Assembly: GCA_019636565.1 (NCBI GenBank)
Contig: JAHBXG010000009.1
Coordinates: forward strand, 1 to 64,000
DNA: 64,000 bases
Reading direction: 5' to 3'
Source of the DNA: Phycisphaeraceae bacterium
Lineage (GTDB): Bacteria > Planctomycetota > Phycisphaerae > Phycisphaerales > UBA1924
This document shows positions 1 through 8,591 of this stretch, piece after piece. A program made the translations under genes and the position numbers. How positions within the stretch are numbered: the stretch's first letter is position 1; each line of letters begins with the position of its first letter. Under the pieces are notes generated by a model that was not told the origin of the DNA, searched no databases, and was given only the letters and a program-made list of their open reading frames with translations.

Positions 1-1586
1 GCCAGCGCAATCGCCCGCGCCAGCGCCGCAGCCTTGTTCACTGTCTCCAGAAACTCCGGCTCGGCCTTCGAATCCGCAACGATCCCGCCCGCCGCCTGCA
101 GGTGATACAGCCATCCATCCGCGTTCCGCGCCTCGCACGGAATCACCATCGTCCGCAGCGCGAGCGCGATGTCCATCTGCCCATCCAACCCCACGTAGCC
201 GATCCCGCCCCCGTACGGCCCGCGCTTGATCGGCTCCAGTTCATCGATGATCTGCATCGCCCGCACCTTTGGCGCGCCAGAAATGGTCCCAACCGGAAGC
301 GCCGCCCGCAGCGCATCCCAGCAATCAAGCCCTTCGCGCAGTTTTCCGGTCACCGTGCTGCTGATGTGCATCACGTGGCTGTACCGCTCGATCTCCATGA
401 TCGCGGGCAACTCGATCGTTCCCGGCTCGGCAACGCGGCCCACATCGTTCCTGCCCAGATCCACCAGCATGATGTGCTCGGCCCGTTCCTTCTGATCCGA
501 CAGCAAATCGGCCTCGAGCGCCGCATCCGATTCCGGCGTCTGCCCGCGCGGGCGCGTGCCCGCCAGCGGACGATTCGTCACCCAATACCCAGATTCCCCG
601 TCGTGTTCTTCCCGCCTCACGCGGCACAGAATCTCCGGGCTGCTCGCCACCAGAATGCACGGGCCGGTCTGCATGTACACCATGTACGGGCTGGGGTTCA
701 CCGCCCGCAGCGCGCGGTATACATCAAACGGATCGGCCTTCGTCCGCTTCTCGAACCGCTGCCCGAGCACCACCTGAAAAATATCGCCCGCGCGGATGTA
801 CTCGAGCGCGCGATCGAGCATGCCCGCGTGCTGCTCACGCGTCATGTTGCTGATGAGCGCAGGCGCCGGCGCATCCGCACCGACAATTCCCGCCGGCAGA
901 GGCTTGGAGTGACGCTGGATTTCCTCGATGCGCCGATCAAGCGCCGCCGCCGCCCGATCGAATGCACCAGCCGCATCTTCCGCCGGCGTCACGATCGCCA
1001 GTTGGATCACGTGCACCAGTTTGTCCACGTGATCGAAAATGACGACGCCGTCATAGAACGCGAACGCGACGTCCGGCAGGTTCCGATCGTCCTTGGGCGG
1101 GCTCGCGAGTTTCTCCGGCTCCGCATACCGCACCGCGTCGTACGCCGCATAACCAACCCACCCGCCCAGAAAAGCTCCGGGGAGCGCGTCGCGCCGGGAT
1201 TTCGGGGCCGGAATCGCCAGGTGAATCGCCGCGCTGTGCTTGCGAACTCGATCCAGCGGGTCGTCCGAGGCGTACTTCCCTTGCCCCGCGATCTGGTGGG
1301 TCGGGCGGCTGGAAAGGATGGAATACCGACCTTGGCGATCGCCACCCTCCACCGATTCGAGCAGAAACGACGGGGCCGTCCGCTCATCGGGAGCCACCAG
1401 CCGCCGGTACGCAAGCACCGGCGTCAGTTGATCCGCCAGCAGCCGGATGCGAAGCGGCACGGCCAGCGTCATCCCCGGGTGTTTTTTCCGCTCCGAAACC
1501 ACGAACGAAGCGAAGTCGTCGCGGGTCAGGTTGAGGCCAGTTTGAACGTTCTGCCCGGGCATACGGGGCGATGGTACGCGGAACAT
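1..1586 (-). CDS. trpE: Anthranilate synthase component I (C-terminal end beyond window)
   Basis: Chorismate-using enzyme that makes anthranilate, the first step of tryptophan synthesis, with a TrpG glutaminase partner. The minus-strand frame is open to the window edge and gives 528 residues, so only a few C-terminal residues are missing. Recognisable TrpE/chorismate-binding blocks include GDIFQVVLGQRFEKR, SPEILCR, LAGTRPRG, AEHIMLVDLGRND, GTISGAPKVRAMQIIDELEP and the end block RGPYGGGIGYVG. I chose the ATG at 1586 because AGGAG lies 3 bases upstream; an in-frame ATG at 1562 has no Shine-Dalgarno. Pabb-like paralogues share these motifs, but the length and N-terminal region (SFLLESVEGG, RYSILSSRP) fit TrpE. 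Divergent from the next gene with only 12 bases between starts. Confidence 0.93.
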   Translation of the reverse strand, partial: MFRVPSPRMPGQNVQTGLNLTRDDFASFVVSERKKHPGMTLAVPLRIRLLADQLTPVLAYRRLVAPDERTAPSFLLESVEGGDRQGRYSILSSRPTHQIAGQGKYASDDPLDRVRKHSAAIHLAIPAPKSRRDALPGAFLGGWVGYAAYDAVRYAEPEKLASPPKDDRNLPDVAFAFYDGVVIFDHVDKLVHVIQLAIVTPAEDAAGAFDRAAAALDRRIEEIQRHSKPLPAGIVGADAPAPALISNMTREQHAGMLDRALEYIRAGDIFQVVLGQRFEKRTKADPFDVYRALRAVNPSPYMVYMQTGPCILVASSPEILCRVRREEHDGESGYWVTNRPLAGTRPRGQTPESDAALEADLLSDQKERAEHIMLVDLGRNDVGRVAEPGTIELPAIMEIERYSHVMHISSTVTGKLREGLDCWDALRAALPVGTISGAPKVRAMQIIDELEPIKRGPYGGGIGYVGLDGQMDIALALRTMVIPCEARNADGWLYHLQAAGGIVADSKAEPEFLETVNKAAALARAIAL

Positions 1587-1598
1587 AGACTCCTGAAG

Positions 1599-3644
1599 AT
1601 GCTGACACCGACACTCCAACGCCTGTTCACTATCACGCTCGCCGCGGCCATCGGTTCCTCGCTGGTTCTCGGCCCGACCACTCGGGCCGACGCCATGCAA
1701 CCCGGGACCGACACCATCCGAATTCCCCGGCCCACAACTCCTCAGGCCGCAGTGCCCACTCCGAGCGCGGCACGCTCCGCCGTGGCGCTCGGTACACGCG
1801 TTCGCGAAACACAGAAAAAAGCGGAAGTGATACCGACGCTTGTGATCGTCTCCGACGGCGCCTCGTTCCTCGACGCGATCAGCCACTGGACGCCCGAACT
1901 CCGCTTCCCCGTGCTGATCGATGACGGCAGCATCCTCGCGGCCGACAACATCGCCCGCTTTGTCCGCGCATTCGCACCCACCGAAGTCGTTCGCTACCAG
2001 GCCGACGGCGCAGCACAAGGTTGGTCGCCCGGGCGCGCCGCGATCGAGAAAGCGCTCGCGAAGGTGTGGAGCGCCGACTCAGCCGAGATCGAGAATCTCA
2101 AAAAGGCCTGGACCGCCAAAGGCCACGAGCCTCCCGGCATCGTCGTCGCCAACGAAAAAGACACTGCTTGGACCGCCGCCATCGCGCTCGCCGCGGCACG
2201 CGGACAGCCGCTCGTTTGGGTCGACGACGAGCAGGCCCCACGCGATCTCCACAAGTGGTGGCCCGAAGACGAGGCCGCCAAACTCGACAAGTACCTGCAG
2301 GAAACCTGCGCAAAGTCCGGCCTTTCCTGGAGCGATCTCGGCGACACGCTCGATGCGGTCACGCTCTGCGGCTCGTTCCCCAACATCATCCAGGTTGGTC
2401 CAAAGGATTTGCGCGCCCTGACCGATCGCATCGGCCGATTGCGAATCGATGGCCCCGCCCGATGGGCGTGGTCGGGCCAGATCTTCGGCAATCCCGGCGA
2501 AGCCGCGTACCGCGCCATGTGCCCGCTGTTCCTTTCGAGCGATGAAGCCTGGCTTTTCGATACCTATCCCAAAAGCCCCCCTTGGAACGACTTCAGCCTC
2601 GCGCAGTCAAAGACGATGCTCGCGCCGGGTTTCAAATCCACACTGTCGGAATCTCCCGGTGCCAATGCTTCCATGTGGCGCGAGAAGACTCAGCATCCGC
2701 TCAGCCCGGGCCTGATCTTCGTCAACAGCAAAGGCAACGCCGATTTCTTTGAACTCGAAAGTGGCTACGGATACTGCGGCGATCTGCCCACGCTTCTCAA
2801 GCCCGCTGCTCTTCACTTCATCCATTCCTGGTCTCTTCAATCACCCGGCTCGCGCAACACGCTGGGCGGCCGCTGGCTCGAGCGGGGCGTCTATCTCTAC
2901 TACGGCTCTGTCAACGAGCCCACCCTCGCGGCATTCACACCCTGCCCGCAGGTCTCCGAATTGCTGGCTCAGGGCGCGGTCTTCTCCGGCGCAGCGCGCC
3001 GCGACGCCGGCCCCGCGTGGCGGCTCACGGTTCTGGGCGATCCGCTCGCAACCGTCCTTCCCGGCGCCATCGGTCCAAAGTCTTCCGCCAAACTTCCGCT
3101 CCAAGGCGTCAAGCCATTAAAAACCGAGGCCGCCGAACTCGCCCGTAAAGGCGACTTTGCTCCCTCCATCCGCGCGTTCATCCTTGCCGGCGACGAGGAG
3201 ATGGCGGTCAAACTCGCCTCCGCGCTCTTCCGCGATCGCCCCGCGGCCGTCAATCAGGCCGTTGCCAAGGCCTCCATTCCCGCGCTCGCCCGCGCAGGCC
3301 GCACCGCCGACGTGGTGGGGATGTTCCAGGCCGCGAACTTCAAGTCAGACGACAATTCCACCGACACCGAGATGCTGCGGGATTGCCTCTGGTTCGCGTG
3401 CGAACTCTCTCTCAAGTCGCGAGTCAGCCCGCCGGAAGCAAGCACGCTCGAACTGCTGAAACAGAATCTGCGCCCCGAGCAACTCGATCAGGATCTGATC
3501 GTTCTCGGCGGCGCCTGGGCCCAGGTGTTCGACTTCGCCGCGGCAGTCGGCATGGTCGAAGGCGTCGCCGCCCGCCAGACCGAACCGCACCTGAAAAAGA
3601 AGGGTCAGCGGGCGATCGAAGAGGTACGGAAGAGCCGCCGATAG
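1599..3644 (+). CDS. Secreted hypothetical protein, 681 aa
   Basis: I do not recognise the family. The product begins with a positively charged N-terminus and a hydrophobic stretch (about residues 8-28) that looks like a signal peptide. The rest is soluble, alpha/beta-like, with several WxxD and GGRW stretches and a helical Ala/Arg-rich C-terminal third suggestive of helical repeats (about residues 520-681). The frame stays open for almost 500 codons upstream, but that part lies antisense to trpE. The start at ATG 1599 is the first one outside trpE and precedes the signal peptide directly. Probably a periplasmic or exported protein of unknown role; the divergent layout with trpE leaves almost no room for separate promoters. 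Confidence 0.8.
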   Translation: MLTPTLQRLFTITLAAAIGSSLVLGPTTRADAMQPGTDTIRIPRPTTPQAAVPTPSAARSAVALGTRVRETQKKAEVIPTLVIVSDGASFLDAISHWTPELRFPVLIDDGSILAADNIARFVRAFAPTEVVRYQADGAAQGWSPGRAAIEKALAKVWSADSAEIENLKKAWTAKGHEPPGIVVANEKDTAWTAAIALAAARGQPLVWVDDEQAPRDLHKWWPEDEAAKLDKYLQETCAKSGLSWSDLGDTLDAVTLCGSFPNIIQVGPKDLRALTDRIGRLRIDGPARWAWSGQIFGNPGEAAYRAMCPLFLSSDEAWLFDTYPKSPPWNDFSLAQSKTMLAPGFKSTLSESPGANASMWREKTQHPLSPGLIFVNSKGNADFFELESGYGYCGDLPTLLKPAALHFIHSWSLQSPGSRNTLGGRWLERGVYLYYGSVNEPTLAAFTPCPQVSELLAQGAVFSGAARRDAGPAWRLTVLGDPLATVLPGAIGPKSSAKLPLQGVKPLKTEAAELARKGDFAPSIRAFILAGDEEMAVKLASALFRDRPAAVNQAVAKASIPALARAGRTADVVGMFQAANFKSDDNSTDTEMLRDCLWFACELSLKSRVSPPEASTLELLKQNLRPEQLDQDLIVLGGAWAQVFDFAAAVGMVEGVAARQTEPHLKKKGQRAIEEVRKSRR

Positions 3645-3693
3645 CAGTGCCCGCCACTCCGCGGTTGCGCTCGGCTGCTCTACCAAAGAGTGA

Positions 3694-4329
3694 TCAGAAC
3701 TCCATCGGTGTCGGCGATTGCGACCGATCGGTTTCGATCCGCAGCGGCCTCGTGAGCACCGAAGCAGCACCGACCAGCACCATCACGCTCATCCAGATCG
3801 TTGCCAGGATCGCGCTCTCGCCGATCGCCGCGTACGCCGGTCCGGTTGCGCTCTGGTAAGCGATCCAGACTCGCCAGAAGGCCAGACCGAAGAATGCGAG
3901 CAGCGCTATGCCGACGATCACAGAAAGGAGCCGTAACGCAAAGCGGCTGTTCTCGCACTTGGTCTTGCGCGAAAGCGTGCTCGCATAGAGCACGGGAAAC
4001 AGCCAGATTATCGAGCCGGCTCCGCCGTTCGAAGAAGAAGTGCGCGTCGCGCCGAGGAAGAGTGTGCAGAAAATCGTCAGCCCGATGAGGATCGGAAAGC
4101 CGAAGAGAGGCCACGCCGCGTGCACGCGGGCCGCTACGGGCGTGCGAAGCACGCAGAACGCGAGAGGCCCGGCGAAAAGCGGCAGGAAAATTCCAAAGCC
4201 GAGTTTCGTCACGCCAGCCGTCGCGAGCACGCCAACCGAAATGAGAGTGATGGCCAGCGCGATGATGAGCGAAATGCCCAGCGGCACACGCCCGCCTTTT
4301 TCCGTACAACCCATACTGTCGCAAAGCAT
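3694..4329 (-). CDS. Hypothetical integral membrane protein, 211 aa
   Basis: No family recognised. About six hydrophobic segments are visible, starting around residues 13-35 (LGISLIIALAITLISVGVLA), then 40-60, 75-95, 105-120, 135-160 and 175-200, so this is a polytopic inner-membrane protein. I chose ATG 4329 because AAAGGGGG sits 5 bases upstream; a GTG at 4350 is in frame but lies upstream of that Shine-Dalgarno. It is the last gene of the minus-strand series downstream of speA and converges on the secreted protein ending at 3644. Confidence 0.72.
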   Translation of the reverse strand: MLCDSMGCTEKGGRVPLGISLIIALAITLISVGVLATAGVTKLGFGIFLPLFAGPLAFCVLRTPVAARVHAAWPLFGFPILIGLTIFCTLFLGATRTSSSNGGAGSIIWLFPVLYASTLSRKTKCENSRFALRLLSVIVGIALLAFFGLAFWRVWIAYQSATGPAYAAIGESAILATIWMSVMVLVGAASVLTRPLRIETDRSQSPTPMEF

Positions 4330-4530
4330 TCGGGCCCCCTTTGCCAGCACCAGAAAATTCTAGCGCCTCGGATTTGAAGCGCCGGAAGCAAACAGCACGC
4401 AAACCACGCGACCGTCACCACGACCCGGTCATCGCGACCGAAATCGTTGGCGGAACACTCCCGCGAATTCTCGAATTCATTCCTGCGCCGCATGTTCGCC
4501 CCTTCGTCCCCCTGTTCGAAGCACTCGGCG

Positions 4531-4605
4531 TACTCAAGGTAATTGGAACCCTCTCGTCCCGGATCCAAAGCCTTGAGCAAGATCGGCTCTTCCACCACCG
4601 CCAGA
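4531..4605 (-). repeat. Degenerate third copy of the speA 3' end
   Basis: Aligned without gaps to the last 25 codons of speA (5735-5809), I count 53 of 75 bases identical, including a 17-base block TCTTCCACCACCGCCAG with one mismatch. Translated on the minus strand it reads LAVVEEPILLKALDPGREG then NYLEY, against LAVVEGQSLLKFYDQGLEG then TYLE-stop in SpeA. The stop codon is lost. It lies just downstream of the lipoprotein gene ending at 4609 and has no start of its own, so it is a remnant and not a gene. The rest of 4330-4608 holds nothing else I can support. Confidence 0.7.
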
Positions 4606-4608
4606 CGG

Positions 4609-5010
4609 TCACTCTGGTTTCGGTTTACATCGCAACTCAATGTAGAGTTGGTTCGCTCCTACTGGACCCGCAACGGTCTGAATCGTGTGGCAATCCGCCT
4701 CCTTTGGATGGGATGCGCTCCATCGAGAGACGAGCGTCACGCCGTCTGCTTCAATATCGATCTGGAGCCCACGCGAGTCCGGCACGCCGGGAAACTCCGC
4801 GATTCCGCCGGAGGACGTAAGCGATGACCATTCCGTTCGGCGAAGCCAGACACCTATGACGGGCGTGTGAACTGAGACTTTCGCATCTGCAACTGGCTCC
4901 CGGCCATCGCCGCGAAACACGCCAACCTCCATCGGCGACATCGACCAAGGCGCACAACCCGCTATCCCGAATCCGCCAGCCATAGCCAGGAAATAGAACC
5001 GGTTGCGCAT
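4609..5010 (-). CDS. Small hypothetical lipoprotein, 133 aa
   Basis: The N-terminus (MRNRFYFLAMAGGFGIAGC) has a short charged region, a hydrophobic core and a lipobox with Cys19, so it should be lipid-anchored. The rest resembles a small beta-rich carboxypeptidase-regulatory-like domain (GREPVADAKVSVHTP, then GIAEFPGVPD), but this is only an impression. ATG 5010 is preceded by AAGAGG at suitable spacing. The gene is bracketed by two degenerate copies of the speA 3' end (5077-5148 upstream and 4531-4605 downstream), which suggests it arrived as part of a cassette. Confidence 0.7.
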   Translation of the reverse strand: MRNRFYFLAMAGGFGIAGCAPWSMSPMEVGVFRGDGREPVADAKVSVHTPVIGVWLRRTEWSSLTSSGGIAEFPGVPDSRGLQIDIEADGVTLVSRWSASHPKEADCHTIQTVAGPVGANQLYIELRCKPKPE

Positions 5011-5076
5011 GTTTGCCTCTTAGGAGTGCTGTTGGTTTTCCGCAGAAACCGTCAGGCTTCACCGGCGGGCTGTCAC

Positions 5077-5148
5077 CTACTCCAAGTACGTAGAACCCGC
5101 AAGCCCCTGATCACAAAGGTTGACCAGGCTCTGCCCTTCCGAAACCGC
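5077..5148 (-). repeat. Degenerate second copy of the speA 3' end
   Basis: Ungapped comparison with the end of speA (5736-5807) gives 56 of 72 identical bases by my count. In the minus-strand frame it reads AVSEGQSLVNLCDQ, GLAGS, TYLE-stop, against VVEGQSLLKFYDQ, GLEGY, TYLE-stop in SpeA. It begins immediately after, and in frame with, the TAA stop of the DUF2283 gene, so readthrough of that single codon would append a SpeA-like tail of 23 residues. It keeps its own TAG stop. Confidence 0.8.
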
Positions 5149-5421
5149 TTACGCCGCCAGAGGACGCAGCTCATCCGTTCGGATCAAATCTGTCAGGTGT
5201 GAACGCAGCGCGACATTCAACGCCTCGGCAGTCACCGTTGCTGGATCAAGCAACTCCACGCCGATGCACCGACCATCCGAAGCGAAGTCCGCCATCATTC
5301 CCGGCCCTATCTGCACCGTACGTGTCGCCCGGTCTCCGGCCAGCCGCGGCAGATAGAGATACGCCGCAAAGGGGCGCCCGTTCCGAAACGTGACTTCGAG
5401 GTAGCGACGCGACATCTTCAT
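5149..5421 (-). CDS. DUF2283-like small protein, 90 aa
   Basis: The sequence pattern fits the DUF2283 family: YLEVTFRNGRPFAAYLYLP, then TRTVQIGPGMMADFASDGR and CIGVELLDPATV, matching the family's 'leads to D-x-D-x-G-x-x-x-G-I-E-(I/L)-L-D' core. The start ATG at 5421 shares one base with the stop of the DUF4258 gene (TAATG), so translation is probably coupled. An in-frame ATG two codons on is possible. Function unknown; DUF2283 proteins often sit beside DUF4258 or RelE-like genes, which makes an antitoxin role a reasonable guess only. A degenerate SpeA tail follows in frame after the stop. Confidence 0.72.
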   Translation of the reverse strand: MKMSRRYLEVTFRNGRPFAAYLYLPRLAGDRATRTVQIGPGMMADFASDGRCIGVELLDPATVTAEALNVALRSHLTDLIRTDELRPLAA

Positions 5422-5693
5422 TATTCTAGCGCGTACGCCGTTACCACCACGGTCAGGCGAACAGCGGAATCCGGCTCAAGCACCACTTCCCACGGCTCGT
5501 CGTCCAGGCCAGTCGTCACAATCCAGCGTCCCTCATGATTGCTCGGACGCAGCGCAATCCCGTCGCGACCAAGCATCGCGCGCAAGTCTGTCTCTGAGAA
5601 TCCTCGATCGACCATCCGCTTGAGAACATGCGGCGAAAGTTCGATCTCCCATTCCCACCATGGCGGGCGCTGCTTGCTCAAGCCGGGTTCCAA
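5421..5693 (-). CDS. DUF4258-like small protein, 90 aa
   Basis: The motif 'lsxHxxxRMxxRGfse' characteristic of DUF4258 is present as IELSPHVLKRMVDRGFSETD (around residues 17-36), followed by a beta-rich half (GRWIVTTGL, then WEVVLEPDSAVRLTVVVTAY). The family is thought to include RelE-like folds. The start is uncertain: TTG at 5693 is the furthest, TTG 5681 also fits, and no ATG precedes the domain. It begins 42 bases after the speA stop and is coupled to the DUF2283 gene by TAATG. The pair may be a toxin-antitoxin-like module, which is inference from gene layout. Confidence 0.68.
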   Translation of the reverse strand: MEPGLSKQRPPWWEWEIELSPHVLKRMVDRGFSETDLRAMLGRDGIALRPSNHEGRWIVTTGLDDEPWEVVLEPDSAVRLTVVVTAYALE

Positions 5694-5735
5694 AGAGACG
5701 GAAAATGCCGCGTCAAGTCGGCGACGCCGCCGGCT

Positions 5736-5809
5736 TTACTCCAAATACGTATACCCCTCCAGCCCCTGATCATAAAACTTCAGCAAACTCTGCCCTTCCA
5801 CCACCGCCA
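5736..5809 (-). repeat. Reference copy of the repeated speA 3' end
   Basis: The last roughly 24 codons of the intact speA gene. Two diverged copies lie downstream at 5077-5148 and 4531-4605, each at the distal end of a small gene or gene pair. This arrangement resembles what site-specific insertion at the 3' end of a gene leaves behind, but no integrase is present in the window. Confidence 0.7.
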
Positions 5810-7778
5810 GCGTCCCGGCTTTCACCGCCCGCTCAACATCTCGGCGCATCGCCTTGATCAGGTCTTCGTGGTCGTACTGCACATACGCCAGCACTTCCTT
5901 GACGGTGTCGCCTTCGACCACCTCATCAAGGTCCCAGTCGCCCACGCCCGGTGAATCGTCGAACGAGACGTGCACCACGTGGGTGTCGCCGTACAGGTTG
6001 TGCAGGTCGCCCAGAACTTCCTGGTACGCGCCCAGCAGGAACATGCCGAGGTAATACGGCTGGGGTTTGTGATCGCCGTTCTTGTAGTGCAGGTCGTGCA
6101 ATTCCAGCACGGGCTTGCTCAGCGTCTTCTTGTCGCAGAACTTGTCCACTTGCCCGTCCGAGTCGCACGTGATGTCCGCGATGATCGCACGCCGCAGCGG
6201 CTCTTCGCTTAGCCGATGGATCGGGCAGATCGGGAACAACTGATCGATCGCCCAGTGATCCGGCAGGCTCTGGAACACGCTGAAGTTCACGTAATAGATA
6301 TCACTCAGCACCTGAGGCAGATCGCTCAGGTCATCCGGTAATTCTCCCTTCTCCGTCGCCAGCGCCAGCACCTTCCGCCCGATCGCCCAGAACATCCGCT
6401 CCGCGCTCGCACGCATCTTGAGCGACATGTAGCCCAGGTTGAACAGGCTCATCGCCTCGTCGCGTGCCTGCACCGCATCGTGGTACGCCTCGACCAGATT
6501 CACCTTGGGCTGCGTGAGCGATTCGAACGCATCCACCAGCTCGATCACCGGCTGGGGCTTTTGCTTTTCCTCGCGCATCAACTTCTTGAGCGCGGGCATG
6601 TCCGGATCGCTCGGGAAGTTGGTCTTGCCCAGCACATCCACGATCAGCAGCGACGAATGCGCCACCATCGCGCGCCCCGATTCCGACAAGATCCGCGGGT
6701 GGGGGAGTTCCGCCGCGTCGCACACGCTCTTGATGCGATAGACAATGTCCGCGGCGTATTCCGCGACGCTGTAGTTCACGCTCGACTGGCTGTCCGACTG
6801 GCTGCCGTCGTAGTCGATGCCCATCCCGCCGCCGACGTCGATCGTGTCCAGCCCCGCGCCCAGTTTCTTCAGTTCCACGTAGATGTGCGAAAGCTCGTTC
6901 ACCGCTGCCTTGATGTTGCGGATATCGCCGACCTGACTCCCGATGTGGAAGTGGATCATGTTCAGGCAATCCGCCATGTCGTGCTTCTTCAGGAACTCGA
7001 GCGAGTGCAGCAGTTCCGACACGGTCAGCCCGAACTTGGAGCGCATGCCGCCGGAAGATTCCCAGCGTCCGCTTCCCTGGGTGCTCGGCTTGGCGCGCAC
7101 GCCGATCCGGGGCCGAACGCCGTACTTCTTCGCGTGCTTCACGATCAACTCAAGATCCGTCAACCGTTCCACCACCGGGATGATGTGCCGACCCAGTTTG
7201 GTCGCCAGGATCACCGTCTCGATGAACTCGCTGTCCTTGAACCCGTTGCACACGATCGGCATGCCCGGCAGGTTCTCGGTAAGGCCGAGCACGGCAAGCA
7301 ACTCCGGCTTGCTTCCGGCCTCGAGCCCGAAGCCGAGTTGCGCGCCCAGGTCGCGCACTTCCTCGCACAACTGCCTCTGCTGGTTGACCTTGATAGGGAA
7401 GATGCACGAGTACACGCCGGTGTACTGGTGCTCCTTGATCGCGTTGTCAAACGCGTTTCTGATCTCCTGCAGGCGATGCTTCAGGAGATCGCGCATCCGG
7501 ATGATCACCGGCGTCCCGATCTCGCGCTCGCGCAGCCCCTCGATCACTTCATGCAGATCAATCTGCCGCTTGGGGTCTCGCTCCGGCATCACGAACAGAT
7601 GACCCTCTTCGTTCACGCCGAAGTAGCCGTCGCCCCAGTCGCGGATCCCGTAGAGCTTCTCTGCCTCTTCGGTCGTCCACGGGCGTTTCTGAGCGGCCTG
7701 CTGGTCTGCTCCCATTCCCGGCACCTCAACCTTGATGGAAGTTAGATTCGCCCCGCTCGCCGTCGTCACCGTTGCCAT
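5736..7778 (-). CDS. speA: Biosynthetic arginine decarboxylase
   Basis: PLP-dependent decarboxylation of arginine to agmatine, the first step of one route to putrescine and spermidine. The 680-residue length and motifs match SpeA: the PLP lysine K130 in IFPIKVNQQRQ, then FGLEAGSKPELLAVL, PRIGVRAKPS, KFGLTVSELL, HFHIGSQVGDI, the glycine-rich DVGGGMGIDYDGSQS, and the C-terminal region ending GYTYLE. ATG 7778 gives the whole protein; the Shine-Dalgarno is weak. The long spacer upstream (7779-8865) would hold its promoter. Its 3' end is repeated twice downstream. Confidence 0.97.
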   Translation of the reverse strand: MATVTTASGANLTSIKVEVPGMGADQQAAQKRPWTTEEAEKLYGIRDWGDGYFGVNEEGHLFVMPERDPKRQIDLHEVIEGLREREIGTPVIIRMRDLLKHRLQEIRNAFDNAIKEHQYTGVYSCIFPIKVNQQRQLCEEVRDLGAQLGFGLEAGSKPELLAVLGLTENLPGMPIVCNGFKDSEFIETVILATKLGRHIIPVVERLTDLELIVKHAKKYGVRPRIGVRAKPSTQGSGRWESSGGMRSKFGLTVSELLHSLEFLKKHDMADCLNMIHFHIGSQVGDIRNIKAAVNELSHIYVELKKLGAGLDTIDVGGGMGIDYDGSQSDSQSSVNYSVAEYAADIVYRIKSVCDAAELPHPRILSESGRAMVAHSSLLIVDVLGKTNFPSDPDMPALKKLMREEKQKPQPVIELVDAFESLTQPKVNLVEAYHDAVQARDEAMSLFNLGYMSLKMRASAERMFWAIGRKVLALATEKGELPDDLSDLPQVLSDIYYVNFSVFQSLPDHWAIDQLFPICPIHRLSEEPLRRAIIADITCDSDGQVDKFCDKKTLSKPVLELHDLHYKNGDHKPQPYYLGMFLLGAYQEVLGDLHNLYGDTHVVHVSFDDSPGVGDWDLDEVVEGDTVKEVLAYVQYDHEDLIKAMRRDVERAVKAGTLAVVEGQSLLKFYDQGLEGYTYLE

Positions 7779-8545
7779 CTTCTGCTGTCGCCGCGCTTCC
7801 GCGGCTCCTCGTGTCCGAGTCAGTCCGCTTTTCGCGGATCCGTCGAACCTGTGCGAACTGATTAACCGACGCGACCGACCCGACCACGTTCCCGATCACC
7901 GGCCCGCTCGCGCGCGCCGGCTTCTCAACCACATCGCGTCCATGCCGGTGAGCCGACTCTTCTTCGGAAGCACGTCCCTGCGCTTCCAAGCAGCACTTCC
8001 AACGCCGCGCTGGCCGACGCCAATGCCAAGAATTCTTTCGACACAATTCCCAGACACAAAAAGATAGCGTCCCAACCACTCCGCGGCACGCCAAACCGCG
8101 TTTCCAACCCGCACTTTCTCGTCCCCGCTCAACCCCCACCCAATCCTCACCGGGCCCGTCTCACCTCACACCATCGCGACAGCGTGTTACGCGCCCCCGC
8201 GCACTGATCGTTTGCGCCTCCGACTTCATCTGCGACGGCATCGTCGAAGACACCGACTCCCAGGGCTTCGTCGCCCACAACGCGATCCTCTGCTCGTATG
8301 CGCAACCCGCCAATCGAGCTCTGGAAGATCCGAGCACGCTCTCGGATCCGCTTTAACTTCTCCACCTCATCACTTGCCACGCCACTGCCATTGCTTCCCG
8401 GCCCCCGAAGGGGCCGCGGCCTGTAGCAACCCGTAGATGATTCGCGCGGATCAATTCTGCCCCGGAGCGGCAGAGGACGCTCCCGCAAGAGCAGCGCCCG
8501 ACCAACCTCTTTCCCCATTCTCCCACACTTACTTCCGAATTCCGT

Positions 8546-8583
8546 CCCCGGACCAAACCCCGGACCAACGCCCCGGACCAAAA
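8546..8583. repeat. Three tandem copies of CCCCGGACCAA
   Basis: CCCCGGACCAA occurs three times in direct succession with 1-2 base spacers (unit 12-13 bases), about 280 bases upstream of the GTG at 8866. Such short direct repeats can be regulator sites or simple slippage products; the sequence alone does not decide. Confidence 0.7.
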
Positions 8584-8591
8584 CCGTAGTT

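Noticed and set aside
102..1598. Long plus-strand frame upstream of the secreted protein
   Set aside because: It is antisense to trpE, whose motifs are unmistakable on the minus strand; the real protein starts with a signal peptide at 1599.
3661..3700. tRNA-like D-arm string GCTGCTCTACC
   Set aside because: Only the D-arm-like 11 bases match; no anticodon arm, T-arm or acceptor stem can be built around them.
4209..4640. 143-codon minus-strand frame containing the third speA tail
   Set aside because: It overlaps the membrane-protein gene and loses protein-like character after the tail; better explained as a remnant.
6480..7745. 421-codon plus-strand frame across speA
   Set aside because: Antisense shadow of speA produced by high GC in third positions; its His/Arg-rich sequence matches no family.
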